Shown here piece by piece: positions 1 to 11,441 of a stretch of 64,000 nt of DNA (within the stretch, counting starts at the first letter, position 1; every line of letters begins with the position of its first letter). The position numbers were made by a program, and so were the translations under genes. Source of the stretch: Eretmocerus hayati (lineage: Eukaryota > Arthropoda > Insecta > Hymenoptera > Aphelinidae); assembly GCA_029851415.1 (NCBI GenBank), contig CM056743.1, positions 29,834,405 through 29,898,404 on the forward strand. The letters are read 5' to 3'. The notes under the pieces were generated by a model. The model was not told the DNA's origin, ran no database searches, and saw only the letters and a program-made list of their open reading frames with translations.

Positions 1-1638
1 GATGCAGAACACTCATATCTACTGATCCGCGGTGTTTTTCCCGAGGCATAAATTCACATGGCTTCATTATAAACTCGAAACCTCTCGATTTCGAGCCGCA
101 CGTGCTGATTTTAGGTGGAAAACTCTGAAAATTCGCGGAACCAAGCCTCGATGGCATTTCGGGAAAGATTTATATCGATGCAGAACACTCATATCTACTG
201 ATCCGCGGTGTTTTTCCCGCGGCACAAATTCACATGGCTTCATTGTAAACTCGAAACCTCTCGATTTCGAGACGCACGTGCTGATTTTAGGTGGAAAACG
301 CTGAAAATTCGCGGAACCAAGCCTCGATGGCATCTCGGGGAAGATTTATATCGATGCAGAACACTCATATCTACTCATCCGCGGTGTTTTTCCCGAGGCA
401 TAAATTCACATGGTTTCATTATAAACTCGAAACCTCTCGATTTCGAGCCGCACGTGCTGATTTCAGGTGGAAAACTCTGAAAAATCGCGGAACCAAGCCT
501 CGATGGCATTTCGGGAAAGATTTATATCGATGCAGAACACTCATATCTACTGATCCGCGGTGTTTTTCCCGCGGCACAAATTCACATGGCTTCATTGTAA
601 ACTCGAAACCTCTCGATTTCGAGACGCACGTGCTGATTTTAGGTGGAAAACGCTGAAAATTCGCGGAACCAAGCCTCGATGGCATTTCGGGAAAGATTTA
701 TATCGATGCAGAACACTCATATCTACTGATCCGCGGTGTTTTTCCCGAGGCACGAATTCACATGGCTTCATTGTAAACTCGAAACCTCTCGATTTCGAGA
801 CGCACGTGCTGATTTCAGGTGGAAAACTCTGAAAAATCGCGGAACCAAGCCTCGATGGCATTTCGGGGGAGATTTATATCGATGCAGAACACTCATATCT
901 ACTCATCCGCGGTGTTCTTCCCGAGGCACAAATTCACATGGCTCCATTATAAACTCGAAACCTCTCGATTTCGAGCCGCACGTGCTGATTTCAGGTGGAA
1001 AACTCTGAAAAATCGCGGAACCAAGCCTCGATGGCACCTCGGAAGAGATTTATATCGATGCATAACACCTCCATCTACCTCTTCGCGGTGTTTTCCTCGA
1101 GGCACAAATTCACATGGGTCCATTAGGAACTCGAAACCTCTCGATTTCGAGCCGCACGTGCTGATTTCAGGTGGAAAACTCTGAAAAATCGCGGAACCAA
1201 GCCTCGATGGCACCTCGAAAGAGATTTATATCGATGCATAACACCTCCATCTACCTCTTCGCGGTGTTTTCCTCGAGGCACAAATTCACATGGGTCCATT
1301 AGGAACTCGAAACCTCTCGATTTCGAGCCGCACGTGCTGATTTCAGGTGGAAAACTCTGAAAAATCGCGGAACCAAGCCTCGATGGCACCTCGGAAGAGA
1401 TTTATATCGATGCATAACACCTCCATCTACCTCTTCGCGGTGTTTTCCTCGAGGCACAAATTCACATGGGTCCATTAGGAACTCGAAATGACTCGATTTT
1501 GAGGTACACGTGATGATTCGAGGCGGAAAACTCTGAAAAATCGCGGTACCAAGCCATGATGGCACTTCGGACAAGATTCATATCAATGCATAACACCTCC
1601 ATCTACCTTTTTGCGGTGTTTTTCCCGAGGCACAAAAT
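1..1638. repeat. 176-bp satellite DNA array
   Basis: Nine complete head-to-tail copies of a 176-bp unit start at 1, 177, 353, 529, 705, 881, 1057, 1233 and 1409. A tenth starts at 1585 and loses similarity near 1638. Each unit carries the words CTCGAAACCTCTCGATTTCG and GGAACCAAGCCTCGATGGCA. Three variants are visible. Variant A has GCCGCACGTG (units 1, 3, 6), variant B has GACGCACGTG (units 2, 4, 5), and variant C has CATAACACCTCCATCTACC (units 7-9, almost identical to each other). The A-B-A-B order of units 1-4 gives a 352-bp dimeric higher-order repeat. The array continues beyond the left edge of the window. The open frames through it are by-products of the repeat and are not called as genes. 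Whether it is centromeric or pericentromeric cannot be told from the sequence. Confidence 0.97.
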
Positions 1639-2237
1639 TACCCAACGATCCTAGAACACAGGAAAGCACTGTAACATGTTCTCGTCATATCCGCCTTGCG
1701 TCCATCACTGAAAACTATGAAAAATCGTGCGTAGAAACTCCAATCACCTTTGCCTGGCTACAAGACATCATTCTTATCACAAAATATCAATGCTACACCT
1801 TGTAAACTCGTTAAACGCACGTTTTTTCACGTTTGCGTCAGACGCCGTTATTGCAGATTACCCTTATCCCGGGCTAGAGCTTACCCAGGCTAACTTCACA
1901 GTAATGGACTCCCCTTGTCAGAGTCAAAAGGAACTATCTGAACATGTTTGATTAATCGGAACTGTGCTCGCCCATCGCGAGTATTGCGCAGGAAGATGAA
2001 TGAGTTAATTAAAATTGAAGACACTGGATTTTATTTAAATTCTAAGTTAAACAGAAAAACTTGTGTTGATTATAGGAATGTAAAAGAAAATTGTCAGGTT
2101 AGACGTTGTTGTGCTCGCTTCAAGAGCCTGATCGCATCTGCCGAACGATTTACATGTTTTCGTTTGCTTGATAACGCGTTGCTAACAAAATTGGTTATAG
2201 TTGAATCGAATTATTTTCACTTGTGGTCAATTTCCCA
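1639..2237. other. Unique sequence flanking the satellite, no gene seen
   Basis: Satellite similarity fades here into unique DNA. Frames of up to about 113 codons exist but show no motif or recognisable family. No long terminal repeat, poly-A tail or tRNA box was found. Confidence 0.5.
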
Positions 2238-2353
2238 CAGACACACTGTCTGCGACAAGGGCCTCTCATGCGCGAGAGGCGAAAGGTAGCCACGGATCAA
2301 AAACCCGTGCTACGGCCGGGGATACCGGGACCACGTCCCTCGCGTCCTAGCGA
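2238..2353. other. GC-rich chain of short hairpins
   Basis: This 116-nt GC-rich block inside AT-rich DNA can form consecutive stems. CAGACA pairs with TGTCTG (2238-2252). GCCTCTC pairs with GAGAGGC (2261-2280). GTAG-C-CACGG pairs with CCGTG-CTAC with one bulged C (about 2286-2313). CCGG pairs with CCGG, GGAC with GTCC, and CTCGC with GCGAG (to 2353). GAAA follows the second stem, but no CTGATGA box precedes it, so it is not a recognisable hammerhead ribozyme. It could be a structured RNA, part of a repeat, or coincidence in GC-rich sequence. No family was recognised. Confidence 0.35.
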
Positions 2354-2792
2354 GAGTAATTCAAAGAAAAGTCATGCAATCAATAAAAGATTTCACAGAA
2401 TTCCAGATTTGAAGCGAACACATGATTACAATTTTACAATTACAATTATATAATTACAGTTACAATTTTCATTGTACGTTATGTATACATGATGATTAAA
2501 TTCGTGAATTTCATTTTCATTTTCAAAATTTAAATATTCAAAATGTATACTTTACATATTTTTAACAAACTAAGATTGAAATTCCAACTTGCGACAACAT
2601 AAATATTTCATTTCAATATTTTCAACCATTAGAATAATAAATTGAACTTTGGAAATTTCTCCTAGGTAGAAGTTCAATGCCACCGAAAATAGTTGCTAAA
2701 ATGAATACCAAACTGATCGGGAACAGGAACCATCTTGTATTAATTTAATACAGATAGTTCCGTTTATCCAGATATTCTCAGATAGTTTCTTT
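2354..2792. other. AT-rich spacer, no gene seen
   Basis: Strongly AT-rich sequence with repeated words such as TACAATT near 2428-2470. I see no coding signal. If the frame at 2793-3385 is a terminal exon, its 3' untranslated region would lie here on the minus strand. I found no convincing AATAAA signal for it. Confidence 0.4.
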
Positions 2793-3385
2793 TTACACTG
2801 GGGCACTGATATTGAACAATTTTCCTAGCAGTAAAAATGCGATTATACGATATCTAGACACACATGGATTTTCAAGAGAAAGTTGCGCCAAAATACTGGA
2901 CTTGTTCGTGGATCGTGACATTCTGTATAACGGAATGGATATCTGCTCGTGAAGTAATTCATTCAACTCTCCTTCTATGGTCATAAGACCCACCATAATC
3001 ATTCGAGTATCGGATGATGCATTTCGACAAGCATTTGCAACAGATATTCTCTCTACTGGCTTAGCTTGGCTGCTAACATCGACGGGATTCTCCAATTTGT
3101 AAATTGTTGTACTTTGCAATTTTTGTACGTTTGCCTCGATTGTTGCAACTTTGTGCTGAGATCTGTCCGCAAGGAGTTCAACAGTAGAATCACAAAATTC
3201 TCTGGGTGATGGTAGTGGGCATATGCACTCGATGTCGATTGAAGAGATCAATATACAATAATCCTTGCGCCAACTTGATTTCATGGTTTTTTGAGAATCA
3301 CTATAGCATGTTCTTTCGACGACTGCGAAGAATGGGTATTTTTCCAATTTGATAGAATTTTTCTTGCAATAGTCTTCGGATTTTG
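2793..3385 (-). CDS. Possible unrecognised protein-coding exon or gene fragment
   Basis: An open frame of roughly 200 codons runs on the minus strand to a TAA at its low-coordinate end. The only conventional starts are internal. The upstream part begins with a non-ATG codon, so it reads more like an exon than a complete gene. A polypyrimidine stretch ending in CTTTCCAG lies just upstream and would place an exon start near 3385. Composition is protein-like (rich in Glu, Gln, Asn, Ser and Ala, with few tracts), unlike the Cys/Tyr/Val-rich chance frames nearby. The N-terminal third has several cysteines, including a CIC motif, and the C-terminal end is hydrophobic (IIAFLLLGKLF). No domain or family was recognised and no function is offered. 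Chance is not excluded: an open frame this long is unusual in AT-rich DNA but not impossible in 64 kb. Confidence 0.3.
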
Positions 3386-3411
3386 CTGGAAAGTAGAAGA
3401 AACATCGATCC

Positions 3412-4457
3412 TAATGAGTCAATAAAATAAAATTTTGAAATGGAAATGTGTGTTGATTCCTTCAAAAGTTATAGTATGTTTGAAAAATAATGGATCGTAT
3501 ATGCCTGTAGTAATTCAACGTTATATCCTACTTCCTCGGATCTACAAGGACGTTGAACAAAGCATTTTGGAGATCTTGAAAACAATTTTTGATTCGTGTC
3601 ACGTGAAAGTATCTTTGGAATCCTTTTGAGTTGAGAAAATCAGTAACAAAAATTTAGAAAAATCTTTATTTCCATCAATCACTTACAATTGTAAAGGGAG
3701 TGTCTCGATAAAAATAATAATAATAATAACAATAATAAATATACAGTATCTTGTAAGTTTTCTCAATACCTCGGAAATCTTTTCTTTTTTAAATTTCTCG
3801 ACGACCTCTCTGGTCTAAACTAGAGCCATTCTTAGACTAATATGTCTCTTACTCAAATTCAAAAATTGATGATTGGTGGATTATTATCTTAGTATTTTCA
3901 TCTTTCGATTGTCAACGCGAGAAATCATTGTTAGGAACAGACATGGTAATAGGGGTATTTTGGGTTGGAGTCGTGCATACCATGCTTATTCCGAATGGTG
4001 ATTTTAGTTGAACCGGTTGACTTTAGAAGTTACTTCGGGACTTGCAACCACTTTGTGATAGCCAAAGCATCAAATACTAGTGCCAAAACTGTGAAAAATG
4101 GCAAAATTATAAATTCAAAAATTTTTCGATTTTATTTTTTTCTCACAAATGGTCGACTATTGCGGCCTAATTCTTGTGCCAACATGATTCGACTAAGAAT
4201 TCTACAATGTACATGGAATTTCCTGATTTTTTTCAGATTTTCCTAATGCTCCCATCAAACCTTATCACGAAATATCTAAAAAGCGCTGCTCATGATACTG
4301 CGCATCAACAGTCAACGGGTTGAATTAAGATTTTATCGTTCGGTTGAATTGATCATGATTATATGGCCAAATCCAAACCAATATTATTCCACGAGACACC
4401 AGAATTTTAGTGCAACACAAAATGGAATATTCAATCACAATTTCGATCGTAGAGATG
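3412..4457. other. No gene seen; (AAT)n tract
   Basis: AT-rich unique sequence with an AAT-rich simple repeat at about 3712-3738. Frames here are under 95 codons and show no motif. Confidence 0.5.
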
Positions 4458-4480
4458 TTTTTTTTTTTTTTTTTTTTTTT
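4458..4480. repeat. Poly-T tract (T23)
   Basis: A run of 23 T on the plus strand lies 35 bp left of the tRNA-like hairpin at 4516-4639. Read on the minus strand it is an A-run downstream of that tRNA-like sequence, so it could be the tail of a tRNA-derived SINE. It may also be an independent simple repeat. Confidence 0.6.
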
Positions 4481-4515
4481 AATGAAGATAGATGTTATTA
4501 ATTGAGAAAAAATGA

Positions 4516-4639
4516 TATAGGACTAATATCGAGAGAAAAATCCGCCTGGACCCAGGGTAGAACCCTCTTGCCGGGAAGATGCTCTATTATTTGAGCTATC
4601 CAGGGCTCGGCAGATTTTTGTCTCGATATCAAACCTATA
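4516..4639 (-). pseudogene. tRNA-like sequence enclosed in a long hairpin (SINE or tRNA pseudogene)
   Basis: On the minus strand 4547-4608 has an acceptor-like stem (CCTGGA with TCCAGG), a clear D-arm and A box (TAGCTC...GAGC), and an arm with CCCGGCAAG in the anticodon position. The T-arm is degenerate: GGGTTCTACCC replaces the usual B box. The pairing continues outside the acceptor. TATAGG and a segment similar to GATATCGAGACAAAAATC recur inverted on both flanks, giving arms of about 35-40 nt around the tRNA-like loop. The degenerate T-arm argues against a working tRNA gene. A tRNA-derived SINE or a tRNA-containing MITE is more likely. Confidence 0.5.
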
Positions 4640-6500
4640 AGACCCGCGGGAAGGACCGACAATTTGAGAAAAACTGACGATGATATTTATCGCAATTGAC
4701 CATTGATTCAGAACGCGAACCACTCGTTTCACGTTATTTCACGTAGTAATAAATGAGTAATTGATTGATAAACTCACGATTTGAGGTGGAACTTTCCGTT
4801 TCTGGCTCCCTCTGGTCTAACGGACCCCATTGATCCCAAATAATGTTCATTTCTTCTCCGTACTCTGAAAACCGCCATGATTCCGTTTCACGTGTGTAAA
4901 ATGATGAAAGAAGCAGATACTGCAAAACAATCAGAGCAAAGTTAGACATTTCAATTCGGGATATGTTCTCTCCTACACAGTGTCAGAATAAGAGTATCAT
5001 CATGAAGTCGGATCTACAGTATTTATAGTACAGGCGCGAATCGACGAGTCGAAAGTGGGAATCTCACTGAAGTGGTGCCACGGGAATCCCGAAAGCTGGG
5101 AATACCAGTGCAATACGCCCTCTAAATATTGATCAGAGTGAACGAAATTGTTAATATCTACAAGAAGAAGCATTAAACACGGAAAATGAATGCATCAGCA
5201 TCTCTCACAAGTACGTTGATATTTATACTCAATAAAGGCTAGCATCTTGAAAATCAGAGTTCAATGATATTTTGATCTCACTTTCCATCAGATCATTTCA
5301 TGTATTTTATCGGGCTAGCGATGAAACTTCTCGTATTCTTTTCTTCATTCTTTCCTGATATTGAAGTTTCAATAAAAGGAGACTAGGTAGCTTTCATTCG
5401 GAAGCTATTAGTGAAAAAAGTATATCATTGTCGAAAGTTGGATCTCACTTGAACTTTGAAAAAGTGAGATTGTACTTTCTGTTGTACGAGGGAGACAGCA
5501 AAAGAAGCGAATAAAAAAGATAACTTTTCGGATGTGGGTCACCACGATGATGGTCTCGCTACTAATGAGCAAGAGTCGAACAAAATATCGATCCGATGAG
5601 TTTGGTATGAAAGTCCTGCTGCTCATTAAAAGTTTACCCTTTTCAAATATTTCGTGTCAATAGAATTCTTTCCATAAGCTATGTCAGATGTTGCAAACAT
5701 ATTGGGACGACAAAGTTGTTTCTGAACTCAGGAGTTCGATGAAATTCCTCTATTTGACAAATAAGAGATGAGTCGACCGATCATTAATTAAGATTTTTCA
5801 ACTTGACATGGAATACCATCATTATAGAATATCGATAATTTTATCAAAGATGTTAGTTCCACAAGATGCCATTTGGATACTTATCCCGCAAGTCTTTTCA
5901 TCAACTTTTCCTTTGATCAAACGGTCTCAGATGTGGTGGTGGAGTAATAATCATTTACTAAGAAATAGAAATTTCCTCTTCTTTGCACTAATACTCTTAC
6001 ATCAGTCAAAATTCAAATATAATGAAGGGAATCAAACCATTTTTCTCGTTTCAATAATGCAATACTTTTTACTTGAGCAATCAAATGGTCGTCATATACA
6101 AATTTCATAAATTCCACAATTTTTCAACAAAAGCGTATATACTTACTCGTATCGAGTCCATATGCAATATCGTATCTCGCAAAAAAACTTCGACGACCAT
6201 CACACACGCGAGCACATATTATAAAACACCATAACTCCAAACGTCCACCTCTGTTCAAACCATTCAACTGAAATATAATACGAGCATATACTGATTCTCC
6301 ATCCTTTCGACAACCAAAAAAGGAAAATTTCGCAATATATGTAAGTATATATCGTCTCCAAATACATGGCCAAAGACGAAAAATTCTCTCTCTGCAGCTC
6401 TCAGCGGTCACTTCGATTTCGCATTATCGGCAATTTCTACATCTCGCTCTCTCATGGATGTCGAATTCACATTTTTCTATACTCGAACCATACGTTTTCT
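4640..6500. other. No gene seen
   Basis: Unique AT-rich sequence. The frames at 5808-6110 (+) and 6124-6411 (-) have no motif and look like chance. No clear inverted or tandem repeat was found. Confidence 0.5.
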
Positions 6501-7700
6501 TCCCCCTAACCTCTACAATACTCATAAAGAACAGAACGCGAGAGAGAGGAAGGAAGAATGAGAGAAGAAGGTATAAAGTACCGTCCAGCCAAGCGTACAT
6601 AACGACGAGCTTGAGATTCTGTAGAATATATATCTACATCTATAGTTTACAACTATCGGTTGCAAAAAAAATTCAGAGACAGACAGACAGTCAGACAAGA
6701 CAAAAATATAGTAGTATTTCGCAATGCCACAAAGTCGTCTCTTTCCGCCTTTAAAGAAGATCTCTACCTTACCATCATCCCTCCCTTTTCTTTTTTGAAA
6801 GCTATATATGGCAGTACTTACTCGGTGTACAGGGTCGAGAGTCATTAGCGAGAGTAATGGCATCGTGGAATAATGGTCCCTATCCAAGAGTACGTACATA
6901 ACCTATACACTTCTCTTGGATTCCAGTGATAAAAGCGGAGAGAGAGAGAGAGACCTTATACACAGAATATCAAAGGCTTGTGGGTATATTGCCATCGCAG
7001 ACATTCTATGTTCTAAAGTTTGAAAAGTTGACATCAGAGAGGTTATGTACAGATGGATAGAATTATACCAGAGTCCCTTTGTCGAAACTTTGATTCTGCA
7101 GATCATGATGTTCACTCAATGAAGGGTATATAATATTAAAAGACACAAGGAGGAGAGTACATTATTATAGGTTAGAATTTAATGGCATAGTTTTGTAAGC
7201 ATGAGTGAGTGGGTATAAGAGCAGTGAGCTATTGTGCACATATTCTGCTGTATAAGCTCATTACTCGTTTAGAGGGTTAGAGAGAGTGAGGTTAGGTATG
7301 CGTATGGTATAGTGGTTTATGGATGGAATGCGGTGGTGATGTACCTGTGGTCATGCAGAGATAGATTGAGAAAGAGAGAGAGAGAGAATGGAGCGTTGGG
7401 ACCGTGGATGAAATAGCGATGCGGTCGCAACGACAAGCCGGATTATCATCTGTCCTTTCTGATACGCGATTACTCAAAGTCTTTGGTCGATTTTGTATGT
7501 GGGAGAGGTGAGGTGAAGGTAGAGATTAGGTGATGGCTGGTTGGGTGAAGTACCTACGGGGAAATATTGTTATCATGTATAGAAGGGCTTCTTTTGGAGA
7601 GTGAGGATTGGTTGGATTTGGTGATCCCTGGTTTGAGGTTATGGTTCATATGGCACGAAAGTTTGGAGTACATAGAAGAAGAATTATGATTTTGAGCTGA
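6501..7700. other. Purine-rich region with AG microsatellites, no gene seen
   Basis: Repeated GAGAG stretches occur (about 6539-6552, 6938-6952, 7371-7387), with short ACAG repeats near 6676-6692. Such GA-rich tracts are common in insect regulatory and intronic DNA and can bind GAGA-type factors. No gene was located to attach them to. Confidence 0.4.
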
Positions 7701-8570
7701 ATAATTTCACAATACTTTTTTGAAATATTTTTACTGGTTGTAGACCACAATCTATAGAACACGCCTGTAAAAATTTTTTGTTTCAATTTCTGTGAAGATC
7801 TTAATTTTGGTTGATACATTATTCTTTTCCATCTCTCAATATACGGTACGCAGTGTGTGCTTGAGCATTAACACTGTTATACTAAAACCTACTCTTTCTT
7901 GATCCATCGGTATTAGTCCCACGGTTTCGACGTGTTAATTTGCGATCAAATCCAAATTTATCAATAGTTTTGCTATGTTTTACATTCATTTTTGTGACGA
8001 AAATTTCTTTAGTTAACAAAATTAATATTTTAAGTAGAAGTTCATATTCTATACGCGAAGAAAATTAATTTCTCAACCCCCGGAAGCATTACTTTACAGT
8101 CAGAACTTACTTTCAGCAATTTAATTAGTCAGGTGCTCTCATTGATGACATTATATATCACATTGCTATGAGTTGAATCGTTCATTCACTCTTAATAACT
8201 GAATGTAATATTTTGGGTGTTTCGTCATTCTTGAAAAATGGAGAATTCCATCTTGGTCAGTGAAGAAATCGCAATTTATTGCCTTGCGCGAAAAAAAAAC
8301 AATTTTGAAGATCCATTCATTACAGTGCTTCCCACGAAATGAAGAATGAAGTATTATTAATAAATTTTTCATGTTTTGTAATTATCTGCACACAATCACC
8401 GCTTCACTATGTCATATGACTATAAGAAAAAATTTTGGTTCTCATAAAAATTCTCTACTCGTGGGGCTCAGAATTCGAATATTTCCGGTGAAAATTCTGT
8501 CCAGAGCCATACATATTGAGTGAGTTATATCGTGTGAGGTGCAGCACTAGACCACGTGTCAACACGTCGC
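7701..8570. other. No gene seen
   Basis: AT-rich unique sequence. I see no repeat family member or coding signal up to the tRNA-like sequence at 8571. Confidence 0.5.
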
Positions 8571-8645
8571 GTGGTGTGGCTCACGCGGTAGCGCGCCTGA
8601 CTTCTAGTCTTGTCGCCCCAGTTCGATCCCGAGCTATTGCCACTA
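8571..8645 (+). pseudogene. tRNA-Arg-like sequence (TCT type), probably a SINE head or pseudogene
   Basis: An A box-like TGGCTCACGCGGTAG lies at 8577-8591 and a B box-like AGTTCGATCCC at 8620-8630. Between them GACTTCTAGTC matches the anticodon arm typical of animal tRNA-Arg(TCT), loop CTTCTAG. The anticodon stem is imperfect on its 3' side and the acceptor ends do not pair fully, so a functional tRNA is unlikely. A T-run occurs about 20 bp downstream (near 8664). The flanking ACCACG...CGTGGT inverted words lie just upstream. Confidence 0.5.
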
Positions 8646-9744
8646 TCTAATTTCAAATGGAATTTTTTTCAGAGAAAAATTTTTTCCAATCGATATTATG
8701 AATAATTCTTCTTTGAAAATCATTTAGCATCTTTGAAAAAATGTATACAAATGTGCCACAGACCGAGTCAGCAGTCCATTCATACTATGAATGCGAAGGC
8801 GTTACGTCTGTGGCAGATCAATGCTACTGAAATTTCTTGACCTCTTCTCGTCGTTCTGGCAGTAGAATAGAGAAATTATCAGTGGTTGTTTCTGAGAGTT
8901 GGCTGTTGCTCTAAGGTAACAATCATAGATATGAAACAGACAAAATTTTTTATCATTTTATAACATAACATTCCACCTCCCGGAAGCGCTGATATTGCCC
9001 ATAACCTGTGAATTCATCTGGAAAATTATTTTAGACCTTCTGCCACACTAAAGTATATGATATGATATATATAAGACTCTCGAAGACTCGGTAGTCTTAT
9101 AGCCGCAACCACGTACCCTGGCCACTGGAGAGTTGGATGGAAGCAGCCAAGGGGGTGGAAAAAATCGTAAAATTTTTTTACCTAATGAGCCCTTATAATA
9201 TTCATATAAAATATCTTAGAAGATATTTATATTCTTGTGAATTTTTCGAGAGTGATCGAAAAGATTGATAAGTGCGAAAGATATTCGATAAACGATGCTC
9301 ATATCGATAGTTTCTGACAGGTTTACAAGAAATTTACGCATGTGACATTGAAAATTTGATTTTACTCATTTCATCATAAAATCTTCCTAGATCAACAATT
9401 TACAAGATCCAAAATTTACTTTCTCCAAAAACCACGAACCAACCACAAACATCAGCCAATTACATTCAAACAGCCCCCAAAAAGCCACCACCACTCGTAA
9501 TCTCCCTACATCAACTTTCAAACCCCCACAATCAACACTTTGCATGCCGTACAAACTTCCCGACGAGTCCATAACTCAAGTCGCATTTCATGAACTGCAT
9601 TATATACGTATATGCCTATATATGTATGTCTCCTTCATCGCAAAAGTCCTTCTTTCTCTATCTGGCATGCCAGTTTCTGAATGGTTCACCACACGGGGCC
9701 TATGCAGCATTATTCTTGCACCATGCATGCACTCTACTCTATTA

Positions 9745-9776
<32 letters not shown>

Positions 9777-10803
9777 GAAAGTAACTATAGGAGAGTTTAT
9801 CAGGAGTCTCGCACGCGCCGCTACGATGCTGATTTACGGTCTCGCTTAATTACCCGGAGCTTGCTAATGGAGCCCAAGCGTCAAACGATACCCCCCTCGA
9901 CTCTATCTCAACTCAAAGGTAGCTTGATATAGGTTTTACATATATATGTATCTCGCATCGTCACCAGTTTCCATTCAAAATAGCCTGAATGTCAGCCCTC
10001 TCGATTCGTATCTTGACTTCTATTTTTTATTTTTTGAAATGTGTGCACAAAGGAGCTGCTTCGATAGGTCTATAGATGTATCATCTGATGTGAATGCGTG
10101 AGCTTGCGTATAGGTTATGTACATTTATCATGCTCTATTTGCAATGCGTGCATTTTCATTCAATTAGACGTTCAAATTGAATAGAAGGTCTACCTATACT
10201 AATGATGTTGTGGTGGATATGCCCGCTCTTTGTTGAAATTTTTTCTTCCACTTGCGGGGGGCTGTGTGATGTCTTACCGTACTCGGACCTTATCTACTGT
10301 GCGTCGCGTACATTTTCGATTCTACATGGAAACTTTGGATGTAAACTTGCGGTGCATTTTATGTGAAGAGCGGAGGGTCTATAGCTAAAGGGATTTATTC
10401 GTCTTTGGAGCTGCTTGAACGTTCAACGAAGCAGGTCTTTGTAGATAAGTCAACACTCTTGGAGATAGCGATGAGCTTAAGAGAGTACCATTAGATTTTC
10501 ACCTAGAGATGCGGTGCGGTTGAATCCCGGTTGATCGATGGCTTTTAGGGGTTTTCAGTGTTAGAGTTCGGGCCTGTTTTCCTTTTTTCTTGAATTTTTT
10601 TCGTCAAAAATAGCAGAGTGATGGTATTTTAAGAGAAAACTTGAGGGGCATCGACAAAATGGATCATTGCCAAGTACACCCAATAAAATGGCCATAGACT
10701 TGTCAGTTCCAAAAAAATTTTCGACTGACAAGGTAATATTTGCTGTAATGCTACATACTTTCAATTGGTTCCTTTTTTTTCTTTTTTTTCATGTCGACAG
10801 TCT
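8646..10803. other. No gene seen; TACA microsatellite
   Basis: Unique sequence with a (TACA)n tract at about 9745-9774. It has no open frame with a recognisable motif. The region ends at the start of a MITE. Confidence 0.5.
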
Positions 10804-11441
10804 CTGTACCCGTATTCTAAATTTTGCGGTAAAATTTTTCCGGCAAAATTTACCGCAAAATTTGCCGGCATCGGTGTCGCTGTATCGATAACCTGTAAGA
10901 TTTGTCGCTATTGCTGCAATTTGCCGGCGCGATTTTCCGTATATTTGAGTTGCCGGTAGCGTTTGCCGTGAAAAATACCCGCGTAAAAATTAATTCTATT
11001 GGCAATATATTGGCGCAATATTGGCCATTGCTCTGGCCAATATATTGGCCATATATTGGAAAAGCAATTTCCAATATAGCGCCAATATTGCGGCAAAGAG
11101 CACTATCCAATATTGCGCCAATATATGGCTAAATGAAAAAGAAAATTCTAAGTGGCACATTGTCACTTCAAGAGCGCTCCTTTCAACATTTTCATGAATT
11201 TTAATTTTGGTATACTTGTCATACCATACGTGACTGCGTGACTGCATTCATCTCGATTGGTCCTCAGAATCTCGTCGAGCAACACGGACATCTCTGCGCC
11301 TGCAAAACACAATGCAACCACAAAGCATCAATTTTCTCAAATTTTGGATCATGCTCGGGATCATGCATGATGGAAATAACGCGCGCGACAAGGCGGAGAA
11401 AAGCACGAGGAACTCGTTGATTGATTCGTGACATTATTTGA

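Noticed and set aside
32..1574. Overlapping 88- to 121-codon frames on both strands, sharing a repeated peptide
   Set aside because: They are translations of the 176-bp satellite, recurring at 176- and 352-bp offsets, and not genes.
2238..2353. Hammerhead ribozyme
   Set aside because: A GAAA follows a stem, but the essential CTGATGA box is absent on both strands.
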